Origin: Symsagittifera roscoffensis | Taxonomy: Eukaryota > Xenacoelomorpha > Acoela > Convolutidae | Assembly: GCF_963678635.1 (NCBI RefSeq) | Contig: NC_087068.1 | Location: forward strand, 53,778,213-53,842,212 | Length of the DNA stretch: 64,000 nt | Direction of reading: 5' to 3' | In this document: one piece after another, positions 45,994 through 56,613 of the stretch | Numbering within the stretch: position 1 is the first letter of the stretch | Layout: every line of letters begins with the position of its first letter | The notes under the pieces: model-generated | Told to the model about the DNA's origin: nothing | The model's database searches: none | Seen by the model: only the letters and a program-made list of their open reading frames with translations | Translations under genes and position numbers: made by a program

Positions 45994-46925
45994 AACCTTG
46001 AAGTTAATCTTCAAAATCATTTCAGGCGCTAAACAAAATTATTAATATACAATAACGATTGATAAAAAGATCTAAGATCGTTTTCCTAAAACTCTGCAGT
46101 AATATACAAAACATGTTTGAAAAATATTTATTGAAAAATAAAAAATAAAAATTAGTAGCATGACAATAAATGGTTAGTAATCATAAATCATCCTGTTGTT
46201 CCAGCTCCATCACCTAAAACATAACAGCAATCATAAACCCACTAATATCATCAAAACACTAAATCTTTCCTTTACACACATTAAAATTTTATTAAAACTT
46301 AAATTCACTTAATTTTAAAACCAGATCATCAAGGCTTATCCTTGGATCTTAAATCATTTTCTACTTAACTAAATTTCAAATTTGATCATCAAGGCTTATC
46401 CTTGGATCAAACAGAACAACTTTGTTCTCCCCCACCCACTTAATTAGTGTCTAACGACCTCAAACGTCGATTCACTACCCAACCCTTTCTAAAGACCCAA
46501 AACTAATAGAAATTTTTAAACAAAACTAATCATTCAAATTAGTATAAACAGTGAAGAACTTCGGTTATTCATCCTTCACTTGACCCCCCCTCTTACCAGA
46601 CCCAGGATAAATCTTAGACTTAGTAAGTTTAAAATAGTATCTAACGAACTACTCGCGTTCTAATTATACCTGAACCTTGTGGATCGATTTACTATTCTCC
46701 AACCCTTGAACACAATCACTACCCCTAAGTAAGATTAAGTAAGTTAACACCTTAACTTATACTAGCCACGAGAAAGTAAAAAATCATTCTTCGGAATCGA
46801 TATACTTTTCTCTCCAACCCTGAACAAATAGACCCAGGTTAAGCTAACCAAAAAATCGTAAGAACTAACAGTTTAGGAAAATAGAAATCATTTAACAACC
46901 TTTTGCATCCGTCATCCTAAACCTT
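45994..46925 (+). promoter_or_regulatory. 5' leader of the giant element with repeated hairpin
   Basis: The segment at 46324-46348 recurs exactly at 46384-46408. Each copy contains CAAGG-CTTAT-CCTTG, a perfect 5-bp stem. Looser repeats with TCTAACGA and CCAACCCTT occur near 46450, 46640 and 46810. Dimer or packaging signals are plausible for such structure but unproven. Confidence 0.4.
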
Positions 46926-47393
46926 ATGTCATTTAAAAACCTAGGAAATAAACAAACAATCGTTTTACACAATTGTGAAATAGATAACAAGAAATACGAC
47001 CTTGTAATCACACCTCATACACAAACAGTTGGATACATTCGAACAAAACGACAAACACTAAAAAGAAAAATAATAGCGAAACAAAGACAAATAACACGAA
47101 AAAGATTTTCAAAAAATCGAAACGCATTTTCAGAATCAGAAACCAACAGTTTAGACGAACTTTACAAACTAAAAGAATCAATAGATAAAAATTACCCACT
47201 TCACGATCAATTATATTTTTCTGACTCAGAAACAACTTCAAATTCATCAAAAAGAGGAAAAAGAAGAATAAAAAAGCAGTATAAACACAAACCAGTACAT
47301 TTATACAATTGGAATCAACCAATTCGACACATTAATAATTACATATTAACAGTCATCGAACGAAAAAATGAGCTCAACGCACACCCCAGGTGA
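46926..47393 (+). CDS. Basic 155-aa protein of the giant element, unknown
   Basis: ATG start. It begins with a beta-like segment (Gln-Thr-Ile-Val-Leu), then Lys/Arg-rich stretches (Thr-Leu-Lys-Arg-Lys and Lys-Arg-Gly-Lys-Arg-Arg) and Ser/Glu-rich linkers. It resembles neither a matrix nor a knuckle domain that I know. The strong positive charge suggests RNA binding or nuclear targeting (inference). The last 26 bases overlap the Gag-Pol start. Its stop TGA at 47391-47393 lies inside a good splice donor (CAG|GTGAAG at 47389/47390), so splicing there would remove the stop. Confidence 0.65.
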   Translation: MSFKNLGNKQTIVLHNCEIDNKKYDLVITPHTQTVGYIRTKRQTLKRKIIAKQRQITRKRFSKNRNAFSESETNSLDELYKLKESIDKNYPLHDQLYFSDSETTSNSSKRGKRRIKKQYKHKPVHLYNWNQPIRHINNYILTVIERKNELNAHPR

Positions 47394-50300
47394 AGAAAGT
47401 CCAGATGATGATGAAATCTTTCCTTTTATAGTAGATGCAACCACTGATAGAGGACAGCACATATTTTGCAAAAATTTACTATTAAATTTATTTGAACCCG
47501 GAATCAGTCCATGTAAAACAGAGTTCCCAGATGTAAAAATCAAAAGACAAATCATAGACCACTACTTAAAAGATATATGCAACATAACACAACAGTATGG
47601 AATCTACTCCATAGAATTCACCTCACCAAACCATAATAATAGAAAATATACAATTCAAACAGACGATCTTGATTTAGAATTTTCAAAAGTTTTTTCAGAA
47701 TATATAAAAAGCATCCAATATCATAACTCACAAAGAGCAAACTCCATATTCACCAATGAAGTTTTCGCAATAATATATAGTTATATTTCGATATTAGAAA
47801 ACGAAATCCCAATAACAAATGTCTCACCGACAGAAACATCTAAACATTTAAGAGTACGACCTGAAATCACACTACTCTCTAGTTATTTAAACATCATTAA
47901 AGAAAATTTCACGAAAGACGACGTTTCACAACATACAAAACACGATCTACAAAAAATTTTGGCATGGTTCATAATAGATTATTTCACACACAATATTGAT
48001 TTAATTGCACAAGCAAGAAAAAATTTTAGACCCCAAAACTCGAACGATGATACCGCTATCACAGAACAATCAGATTATGTTTGGGACCCCGAATGGTCTC
48101 ATCCCGCATTTATAAGCTTCCCACAATCAATCTCAAGTCAAGCAATAAGTACGATATCTTACATAAGAGATTATGTAAAAGTAATACCATTAACCATTGA
48201 TGCAACACCATTAAACTATAATACATTTTTGCCCGATACACAAAATAATAGTTTAAACTCTTCAGTTATACACAATGAAAACCTCAATGGAACTAGGAAT
48301 CTTACTCAACAAGATATCCAGACACCATCACACTTCATAAATGAAGAAATTGTACACACAACAACTACACAACAAAGTATTTCACCAATACGCCCAAATT
48401 TAACAACACCAAGAAATAAAAATCCTTCACAAACACAGGTAACCTTACAATCAACCGTTAAACCTTCGGTTGCCCCTAAATATTCACATATGGATTACCA
48501 AACATACAGACCCATGACAATACCATCAAAAACACACAAAACATTCACTAGAAACAACTTTGCAGACCATAATTATAATTATACACATCCATCAAAAACA
48601 TATAACCAACCACAAAGAAATTTTAACCAATATACAAGATCTCGAAATTGGGATAACCCAATGACCCAACCTAATTCAATAAATTTCCAAACAAATCCTC
48701 CACAGGATCACAGTGAAAATTACCCATTTTTTCAACAAAATAAAAATAAAAAACAGACATCTTATCAAATGGATTATTTATCCTCAGATGATGATTTCTT
48801 ACAACCAGATATATTTGCACCAAATACTCAAGAATATCGTAGACAAGGAATACAGAAAACACGTACAAATCATAGAAATTTTTCTCCACAACCAATAGAT
48901 GCACAACATCAAAAACCAATTCAGCAACAAAATTTAATTAATACACAATCTTTTCAACCAATTCAACAACAAAATCCAATGACTGCACACTCGTATCAAG
49001 CATCACAAATGCAAAATGAAATACCACTCCCATATTATCTCCAACAACATGAAATAACAAGAAACCAACTTTCAAATTTTTCTCAAATGCCAAATGCAGC
49101 AGAATCATTACAAATGACAATGAATCCATACCTTATGGGTGGATCATCAATAACATCAAACAAACCTTTAATGGTTTTCACAGGAACAGACCCTGAATAC
49201 TCTGTAGAAGATTATTTAAATGCAGTAACAGCAAACCTGATTTTAAATATTGGACCTGAACCAATTAATACGCCACTACATCAAAATTGGATACATCGAC
49301 GCACAGCGTTAATACAAACAACCTTAGATGGCGCAGCCCAAAAATGGTTTTCAGTACTACCTCTAGAAATAAAATCAAACTGGAAAAGGTTTACACAGGA
49401 ATTTTCAAAAATGTTTGACTCCGAAAGAAACAAACAACAACAAAGAGTTTTATGTAATGAAATTCGCAGATTACCAAACGAAACCATCAAGCAAATAGCA
49501 GTACGAATCGAAACACTAGTTCGAAAAGCATATTCATTAAATACACATGACTATAAAAACACAAAGATGACAGAAATCTTAATGATGACCTTAACACCAC
49601 AATTAAGGAAAATAGCAATAAAAAAGAGAGCATCCCATCCTTCTTCAATTCGAGAACCCGATTTAGATTTTCGAAAACTAGTAGACAAATTAGAACAAGC
49701 AGAAATCACGATGAAACTAGAAGAAACGGAAAATCTGAAATTACAATACGTTAATAGAATTGAAACGACTCCCACTAATATAAATAATATACAGGAATCA
49801 GAGACAGACCTCGTTGAAAAAATCACTGAAATACTCAATATTTACGAAAAGAACCCGAACTTTAAAGGCAAACCATCTTTCAAAAAATGGTGTAATTATT
49901 GCCGACGATACGGACATAGTATTTCCGAATGTAGACAAAAACAGCAAGACAATCAAAATAAACCTCAAAAATATAAAGAACCAAATAAATCATTCTATCA
50001 ATACATGAAAAAAGATCAAAACCTACCGAACAAAACAGTCTACAGCAACAACAGTTCAGGAAAACCACTCCCGAACAATACAAATTATACAAGAAATCAA
50101 TCACCATATAACTCAAGTTATAGAGGAAGATCACCAGAACGAAGAAACACGCATAATTCATCACAAAATCACTATAATAGACCAAATAGTAGAAGTAACT
50201 ACTCCAGATCAAATTCAAATACACAACGATTTGTTTCTAGATCTAATTCCCAATCAAGAAATAACTACTATCCAAACAACCAATCACGAAATTCATCATA

Positions 50301-53300
50301 CAATAGGAATAGAAACTACTCCTATAATCGAAATAGAAGTTATTCAAACAACCGAAACCAGAATTACCCGAACAATCAATCAAGGAATAACTCATATAAT
50401 AGATCGAACTATAACAGACCAAACAATAATTACCAAAACAGATCACGAAATAATTCACAAAATCGACACTCAAGTTATAATAATCGTTATAGAAATTATT
50501 CCCAATCACCACACCGGAATAATAATAACTATAATAATTCTAATAATCGCCACAGAAGTAGTACACCTAAACATCAAAGACAAATCAATCAAGTACAGTC
50601 AAATCCAGAAACAACATCAGACCCTCCAGGTATTGATGACACAGTAACTGATACGTTACAACTCAATCAAATAAACTGTACATCATCAGATTCAGAAAGT
50701 GATACTGAAAACACTCTTTCTATCAATATGATAAAAGTCGAAAATGACTATGAATCTGTCATATATGAACAACCCTTTCCATCACACATATATGAAAATC
50801 AATCAGAATTTCTTCAAAATTATTACACTACACCCATAAATTCCACACCAACGACACAAGAAACAAATGAGATTAACACTACAAATCAAACCAATAAAAA
50901 TACCAAAACAAAATGCTTGAATACAAACCACATTTATCAAAATATACAAAAAGAACAACCCAAAGAAAAAATTTGGACAATACCATTTCTCTTAGAAAGC
51001 CCAAGAAATAAAGAATTTCAACCACCAGACCTTGAAATAGATTTTTTAATTGATTCAGGAGCAGAATCAAACATAATAAACATCCCCACATGGAATGAAA
51101 TAAAAACCTTACACCCAAAGCTAACACCTCTTGAAACCTCCAGCAAACTAGCAACAGCACAAGGATCAACATTGATAAACTACGGAAAAATCCAATTATT
51201 TCTCCTCCCCACCAGAACAATGGAACAAAGCAAAATTTTAAATAAGCCATTTAAACAAATATTCCATATCACTGACATTAAATATAATATCATTGGAATA
51301 CCATTTATTTCGAAGTATATACCAACAATTAACATACTAAATAGTAAAATATTAATCAAAGATAAATATACAAAAACAAAAGAAACATCCTTAACATTTT
51401 TTCAAAGATTAAATAAACAACCACCATTCTTTTCAAAATTCTACCCGATATTTAACCAACAAAGAAAACACCTGAAACCACTATCAGGAAATATGTATAA
51501 TTTTTCAATCAAACAAGTTCACCAATATGATAAAGAACAAAACAAACAAAAATTTTATATGTCAGAATTTGAATTCAAACCTATTCACAAATTTTTCAAA
51601 ATCACAATCTCATCCATAAAATATTTGAAAAATTCGAATTCCGATATCATTTCCTTACATGTCTATAACAACACACCTTACCAAGTAACATTACCTTTAG
51701 GACTTTTAGGATATTGTGAAACCAACGCTACAATATCACCAATACACGAAAAAGCCTATCGCGTAAATAATATACTCCAATTACTAGATATTTGCCAATC
51801 TACAATTCTTAATGAAGAATTATCTATAAATAATATAATAAGTAACGAAAACAGAAATACGGATTATTTCACAAAAACTCCATATTTCAAACCTACATTC
51901 AACATAAGTAACTACACAGAGGACCAACAGAAATTTTTAACAATGTTTAATTTCCAACATTCACAAATAACACAAGACGAATTCGAAAAATTAGCCAAAC
52001 AGCTAATTAAATATTCATCAGTCTATGCAACATCAAAATTCGATGTTGGAAAAATCAGTTCATCACTACATCTCCCGTTAAAACCAGACGCAGTTTTCAA
52101 AAAACAGAGAGCAAGTAAAGTGCCAATTCACTTACATGATAAAGTGAACAGATTACTCGATATTTTAGAACAATACAACATTATATCACCAGTTAATAAA
52201 GAAGAACAACCAAAAGGCAACACATTTATCAACCCCGTTATCATTCTAGCTAAAGGAGAATCATTAAAAATCGTTCTCGATGCTAGATACCTCAATTCAC
52301 TCATAGATGAATCAAAATGTAATTGGCCCATTGAACCAATACAAGTTATTTTAACAAAAATAAACGGCAAATACTTTACAACCGCCGATATGAATAGTGC
52401 ATACAATCAAATGCCACTAGATGAACAATCACGACGTTTAACACAATTTGTTATCGGAAACCAACAATATGAATTCAACCGCTTATTCTATGGAATATCC
52501 ATAGGACCAGCAGCATTTTCAGCTTTTATGAGCAAAATTTTTAGACCACTGATACTCAAGAAAAACGCAATCACCTATTTAGACGATGTTTTTATGCAAT
52601 CACAAACAAAAGACGAGATGTTCAATGTTTTAGAAAAATATCACCAAATACTTCAGAACGAAAATCTGAAGGCCGCCCCCGATAAATCACACTTCTTTTT
52701 GACAAGAGTTAAATTCTTAGGACATAATATAGAAAGAAAAACAATCACTCCATTGAAATCACGCATTGACGCTATTCAAAAACTTCAACCACCAACAAAT
52801 AAAAAGAAAATCCAAGAATTTCTTGGAATGTTAAACTTTTTAAGTAAATATGTTTATAAAATGCAATTATATCTACGACCATTTTATAACATCCTTAGAC
52901 AACAAAATAATTTTGAATGGAACACAGAACATCAAACACGATTTGAAGAAGTAAAGAAACTTTTAACTGAACAAATTTCAAACACAATTCCAGATTCAAA
53001 TCAACCATTTTATGCAATGTGCGATGCTTCGAACTTTGGCATCGGTGCAGCACTATTACAATCACATAATGGTACAAATAAAATGAACCTCATATCAGCA
53101 AATTCTCGATTATTCACTCAAGCAGAGCTACGACTCTCAACTCTAATGAGAGAATGTACAGCCATAATATATACACTGACAGAATATGAATTTCTGATAC
53201 TTGGATCAAAACATCCAACAGTTCTATTCACAGACCATAAACCAATCATCTTTCTCTTTACACAAAAATCTAACCCAAACCACCGAGTTTACAGATTTCA

Positions 53301-53856
53301 ACTAATTCTAATGAAATTTCCAAACTTACATATAGTTTGGACTGCAGGAAAAAATCTTGCATTACCAGACACCTTAAGTCGAAATACACCACCTGAATTA
53401 CTTACACGAAAAACAACAGTTGAAATACCCAAAAACATAAAATTCTACCTTGCAGAAAACGAAACATCACCCCGATTGGAATGCAAATATGCAGTAAAAA
53501 CTGATATTGAACAATCACAAATAAATAATTTACAACATTTCCCACTTTATTTAGATTGTCAAAATAATCATTATGAAGTTGATCTACTTGGAACATCAAC
53601 TTTCAAACCAATCCCATATTCTCAATGGATAAAAAATAACACCCAACAAAAACGAACAAAACAACACCCGCCTAAGAAAGACCATTTTCCACTAATTGAA
53701 AAAGAAGATTTAACTGATAAAATAAATTTATCAGGACCACAAACAAATGATTCAAAATACACAATAAATCAAGTTTTTGACCTCCACGATCCACTTGATA
53801 CAATACCCTTATCTAAATTAGAAATCGAAAACATTTTTCTCCCCCAACAGAAATAA
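47368..53856 (+). CDS. gag-pol: Gag-Pol fusion: capsid, zinc knuckle, protease, RT, RNase H (2,162 aa)
   Basis: One uninterrupted frame. Residues 1-590 are a long Gag N-terminal part, helical then Gln/Asn/Pro-rich. About 600-790 is a Ty3-type capsid (Ala-Ala-Gln-Lys-Trp-Phe). Residues 842-855 are a CX2CX4HX4C knuckle. About 890-1075 are Asn/Arg/Ser/Tyr repeats, probably RNA-binding and disordered. The protease has Asp-Ser-Gly-Ala-Glu-Ser with the Asp near 1229. RT lies at about 1585-1790 with Tyr-Leu-Asp-Asp at 1737-1740. RNase H lies at about 1880-2000 with Cys-Asp-Ala-Ser and Thr-Asp-His-Lys. Gag and Pol are in the same frame without a stop or shift, and integrase is absent from it. The frame appears fully functional. 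Confidence 0.92.
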   Translation: MSSTHTPGEESPDDDEIFPFIVDATTDRGQHIFCKNLLLNLFEPGISPCKTEFPDVKIKRQIIDHYLKDICNITQQYGIYSIEFTSPNHNNRKYTIQTDDLDLEFSKVFSEYIKSIQYHNSQRANSIFTNEVFAIIYSYISILENEIPITNVSPTETSKHLRVRPEITLLSSYLNIIKENFTKDDVSQHTKHDLQKILAWFIIDYFTHNIDLIAQARKNFRPQNSNDDTAITEQSDYVWDPEWSHPAFISFPQSISSQAISTISYIRDYVKVIPLTIDATPLNYNTFLPDTQNNSLNSSVIHNENLNGTRNLTQQDIQTPSHFINEEIVHTTTTQQSISPIRPNLTTPRNKNPSQTQVTLQSTVKPSVAPKYSHMDYQTYRPMTIPSKTHKTFTRNNFADHNYNYTHPSKTYNQPQRNFNQYTRSRNWDNPMTQPNSINFQTNPPQDHSENYPFFQQNKNKKQTSYQMDYLSSDDDFLQPDIFAPNTQEYRRQGIQKTRTNHRNFSPQPIDAQHQKPIQQQNLINTQSFQPIQQQNPMTAHSYQASQMQNEIPLPYYLQQHEITRNQLSNFSQMPNAAESLQMTMNPYLMGGSSITSNKPLMVFTGTDPEYSVEDYLNAVTANLILNIGPEPINTPLHQNWIHRRTALIQTTLDGAAQKWFSVLPLEIKSNWKRFTQEFSKMFDSERNKQQQRVLCNEIRRLPNETIKQIAVRIETLVRKAYSLNTHDYKNTKMTEILMMTLTPQLRKIAIKKRASHPSSIREPDLDFRKLVDKLEQAEITMKLEETENLKLQYVNRIETTPTNINNIQESETDLVEKITEILNIYEKNPNFKGKPSFKKWCNYCRRYGHSISECRQKQQDNQNKPQKYKEPNKSFYQYMKKDQNLPNKTVYSNNSSGKPLPNNTNYTRNQSPYNSSYRGRSPERRNTHNSSQNHYNRPNSRSNYSRSNSNTQRFVSRSNSQSRNNYYPNNQSRNSSYNRNRNYSYNRNRSYSNNRNQNYPNNQSRNNSYNRSNYNRPNNNYQNRSRNNSQNRHSSYNNRYRNYSQSPHRNNNNYNNSNNRHRSSTPKHQRQINQVQSNPETTSDPPGIDDTVTDTLQLNQINCTSSDSESDTENTLSINMIKVENDYESVIYEQPFPSHIYENQSEFLQNYYTTPINSTPTTQETNEINTTNQTNKNTKTKCLNTNHIYQNIQKEQPKEKIWTIPFLLESPRNKEFQPPDLEIDFLIDSGAESNIINIPTWNEIKTLHPKLTPLETSSKLATAQGSTLINYGKIQLFLLPTRTMEQSKILNKPFKQIFHITDIKYNIIGIPFISKYIPTINILNSKILIKDKYTKTKETSLTFFQRLNKQPPFFSKFYPIFNQQRKHLKPLSGNMYNFSIKQVHQYDKEQNKQKFYMSEFEFKPIHKFFKITISSIKYLKNSNSDIISLHVYNNTPYQVTLPLGLLGYCETNATISPIHEKAYRVNNILQLLDICQSTILNEELSINNIISNENRNTDYFTKTPYFKPTFNISNYTEDQQKFLTMFNFQHSQITQDEFEKLAKQLIKYSSVYATSKFDVGKISSSLHLPLKPDAVFKKQRASKVPIHLHDKVNRLLDILEQYNIISPVNKEEQPKGNTFINPVIILAKGESLKIVLDARYLNSLIDESKCNWPIEPIQVILTKINGKYFTTADMNSAYNQMPLDEQSRRLTQFVIGNQQYEFNRLFYGISIGPAAFSAFMSKIFRPLILKKNAITYLDDVFMQSQTKDEMFNVLEKYHQILQNENLKAAPDKSHFFLTRVKFLGHNIERKTITPLKSRIDAIQKLQPPTNKKKIQEFLGMLNFLSKYVYKMQLYLRPFYNILRQQNNFEWNTEHQTRFEEVKKLLTEQISNTIPDSNQPFYAMCDASNFGIGAALLQSHNGTNKMNLISANSRLFTQAELRLSTLMRECTAIIYTLTEYEFLILGSKHPTVLFTDHKPIIFLFTQKSNPNHRVYRFQLILMKFPNLHIVWTAGKNLALPDTLSRNTPPELLTRKTTVEIPKNIKFYLAENETSPRLECKYAVKTDIEQSQINNLQHFPLYLDCQNNHYEVDLLGTSTFKPIPYSQWIKNNTQQKRTKQHPPKKDHFPLIEKEDLTDKINLSGPQTNDSKYTINQVFDLHDPLDTIPLSKLEIENIFLPQQK

Positions 53857-55589
53857 TTACAATTTCAACACTGAAACAATATCAAAACCTTGACCCAGTA
53901 ATTCGACAACTGAAATCATGGCACAAATATAAAACTAAACCTATCAAAGCAGATTCAACCATTCTAGGAAACAAAACACTCCTCCGATACTTTCGCAAAT
54001 TTAACAACACAACAATTAACGAAAATACAGACCTTTTAGAGTATAACCTGAATGAATCTACAGTTCCATGTCTCCCTTTAAGTATGATTCTTATAGCTTT
54101 TAATATTTCACATACACAAAATATTAAAGGACACTCTGGATCAGAAAAAACTTATTCAAATTTTATACAAAATTTTTACTTTCCAAATGCACCAATTTGG
54201 ATAAAAGTACTATGCAATGACTGTATAGTATGTCAACTAAATAAACCTTACCCAAATCAAAAACAAATAGCACAAAAACAAGATTTTAAAGGACAAAGCT
54301 TGTACTTCAATCATCGTATCTCATTTGATACTAAAGGACCAATTTCACCCTCATCAGAAGGAAACTCCTACATTATGGTAATTGTTGACGCATTTACACA
54401 TTATGTAGCACTTAACCCAGTACCACATTGTAACGCTTATTACGCTTACACAACACTCTATGAACACTGGATAGCAAAATTCGGACTACCAGAAATTTTA
54501 GTTACAGACAACGGTACAGAATTCATAAATAATGAAATTATCACACTATGTCATTTATATAACATTAAACACAAACCACGTACATCTCATGCACCTTGGA
54601 CAAACGGCTTAGTCGAAGGTATGAACCGTTCATTACAAGAATATCTTAGATGTATCATCAACGGAAATGATACAAAATATACCGAATGGTCAGCAGATGT
54701 AAAATTATTTCCCTTAGCATATAATTCACAAATTACGACAACTTTAGGAATGTCACCATACGAAATGGTTTTTAACCAAAAGCCACGCAAACCAATAATG
54801 TTTACAGCAAATTCTCATAAAAACGCACAAGGTTATTGTCAACCAAATAAAGACTCAATTTGTTATAACCTACCTTTACATACACACGATGAAGATCATT
54901 TTCATCACCCACAAATTCTTAAACTAGCCTCCGGTACACACACCGAATGGATTCTAAATAGAGATAAAAAACACAATGAAATTTATCAAAAAATAACAAA
55001 AAAGTTATTACAAAGACAAAACATTAATGAACAAATCAATTCACGTTTTACACCAGCCTCCGAATTAAAAATTGGAACATTTGTTTTAATACCTAATTTT
55101 AATACTCAAAAGGGAATTTCTAAAAAATTACAACCCCTTCGAAAAGGACCATACCAAATAATTGCAAGACCCACTGAGGTCACATATAAAATTACCGACT
55201 CAAACAAAAAAGAAATCGTTCAACATCGAAACAACCTATTACCTTATTACCCAAAAGAATACGCACTCCGCGAATTAACTCAATTATATTCTTTCACAGG
55301 ATTAAAAATCATTCAAAATGAACCACATCTGAAAAACACAGAACAAAATGATAACCCCACCGAAAATCAAAACACAAAACCAACCGCCACCAAAAACAAT
55401 ACACAAAACCATAAAGAATCTCCAAAACAAAGAAAAAATCGAAAAATGACCGAACAAATAATACCCCAAGAACAAATCGACAAATCAGAAAATAGAAAAA
55501 CAACAAGACTCCGAAATCAACCACGTAAAAACTATAAAATATTCATCCCCCAATCTAAAATTTTAAAGAAAGTGGAATTTCAAAAGTAA
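53814..55589 (+). CDS. Integrase frame of the giant element (591 codons)
   Basis: The frame opens at 53814 and overlaps the Gag-Pol end by 43 bases in the -1 frame; the first ATG is at 54084. Counting from that ATG, zinc ligands are His10, His17, Cys47 and Cys50. The catalytic triad is Asp82, Asp142 and Glu178 with exact D-35-E spacing. A GPY motif lies at 355-357. The tail is Lys/Asn/Gln-rich. Starting at the ATG would lose part of the N-terminal region, so expression as a Pol extension by frameshifting is more likely. A base-count error in the T5 or C5 runs of the overlap would give the same picture. Confidence 0.9.
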
Positions 55590-56189
55590 TTTTAACATTA
55601 TACTTCACTATCTTGAAACCTTCAAAACATTTTTCATTTACATTTTTCAAAATAACATGCTGACAAGTACGTAATGATTCTAGTTCAAAATAAACCAATA
55701 GGATTCATCCAATCCGTCACTTTCTCTAACTCAAACTAAGACCAATTAGACGAATCATATAGAACTCCAGGCACATCTATAACTATAACTTTACGACCTC
55801 CAGGTCAAAAATAAGCAAACCACTCCAACTTGACAACTAAAATAAATATCACCATAATACCGTACCCCTCCCTTATCTAATAACCCAAAGATCAACAATA
55901 TTTCACCAACTCAGACCACGAATACCCCCAAAGCAAATTTGTTAACTTAGCCTAAAGTAACAAAATGAACATTTTAATTAGCCTAAAGTATAAAAATCTC
56001 ACCATACCCCGGATCATTTGACAAACAAAAATAAAGAAAAAGACGACCTCCCAGTCACCATGAAAATTGCCCCCAACAATTTTTTACAAAACTCAACCCA
56101 CTTGTCAAAAAACTAATAAATAATCCGACCACACTTGAAAATCGCCTCAAACAGCAAAAAAAATATTCGACCAAGAGATCATTTCTTAA
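55590..56189 (+). other. Non-coding stretch after integrase
   Basis: About 600 bases, A-rich, without a supported frame. TTAGCCTAAAGTA occurs twice near 55940-55990. Confidence 0.45.
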
Positions 56190-56420
56190 ATGCTCTTCTC
56201 TCAATCAGTTACTCAAATACTCATAAATCTTAAACATTTTTTTACAATACTTGAAACCTTTATAATATTTCTTTTTGATATACTTGAATCTTTTCTAATA
56301 ATCCTAGTCATTTTTTGTAACATTTTTTTAATTTTCTACACTATACTCGAACTATTCCTCCAACTTTCCAAAACCCTTGATTACATCCACAGGTACGAGT
56401 CATATAACTTGTCTAAATGA
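56190..56420 (+). CDS. Small hydrophobic protein (76 aa), giant element
   Basis: ATG start. Almost entirely Leu/Ile/Phe with a few charges, enough for two or three membrane passes. It ends at TGA 56418-56420, overlapping the next ATG. Viroporin-like by character only. Confidence 0.5.
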   Translation: MLFSQSVTQILINLKHFFTILETFIIFLFDILESFLIILVIFCNIFLIFYTILELFLQLSKTLDYIHRYESYNLSK

Positions 56421-56605
56421 TACGAACAATTTTCAGTAGAACCGATATTTTTTTATTGTTTGTAATTTTCATAGCATTCTTATCATCCCTCATTTTGACA
56501 ATATGTAAATGTATAAAGAAAGCAATCCTCACATTTGCCCTAGCAACAATCCTTCTAATTCTTTTTTTGGAAGAATATTATAATAAACACAAAATTTCTC
56601 ACTAA
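56417..56605 (+). CDS. Small membrane protein (62 aa), giant element
   Basis: ATG overlaps the previous stop as ATGA. It has two hydrophobic segments (about 10-30 and 38-52) around a Cys-Lys-Cys-Ile-Lys-Lys turn. Unknown family; its membrane topology suggests a hairpin. Confidence 0.55.
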   Translation: MIRTIFSRTDIFLLFVIFIAFLSSLILTICKCIKKAILTFALATILLILFLEEYYNKHKISH

Positions 56606-56613
56606 AGTAATAA

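Noticed and set aside
50231-50647. 138-codon frame overlapping the Asn/Arg/Ser-rich part of Gag
   Set aside because: Shadow of the AAT/AAC-rich codons of Gag; a Thr/Ile repeat with no independent signal.
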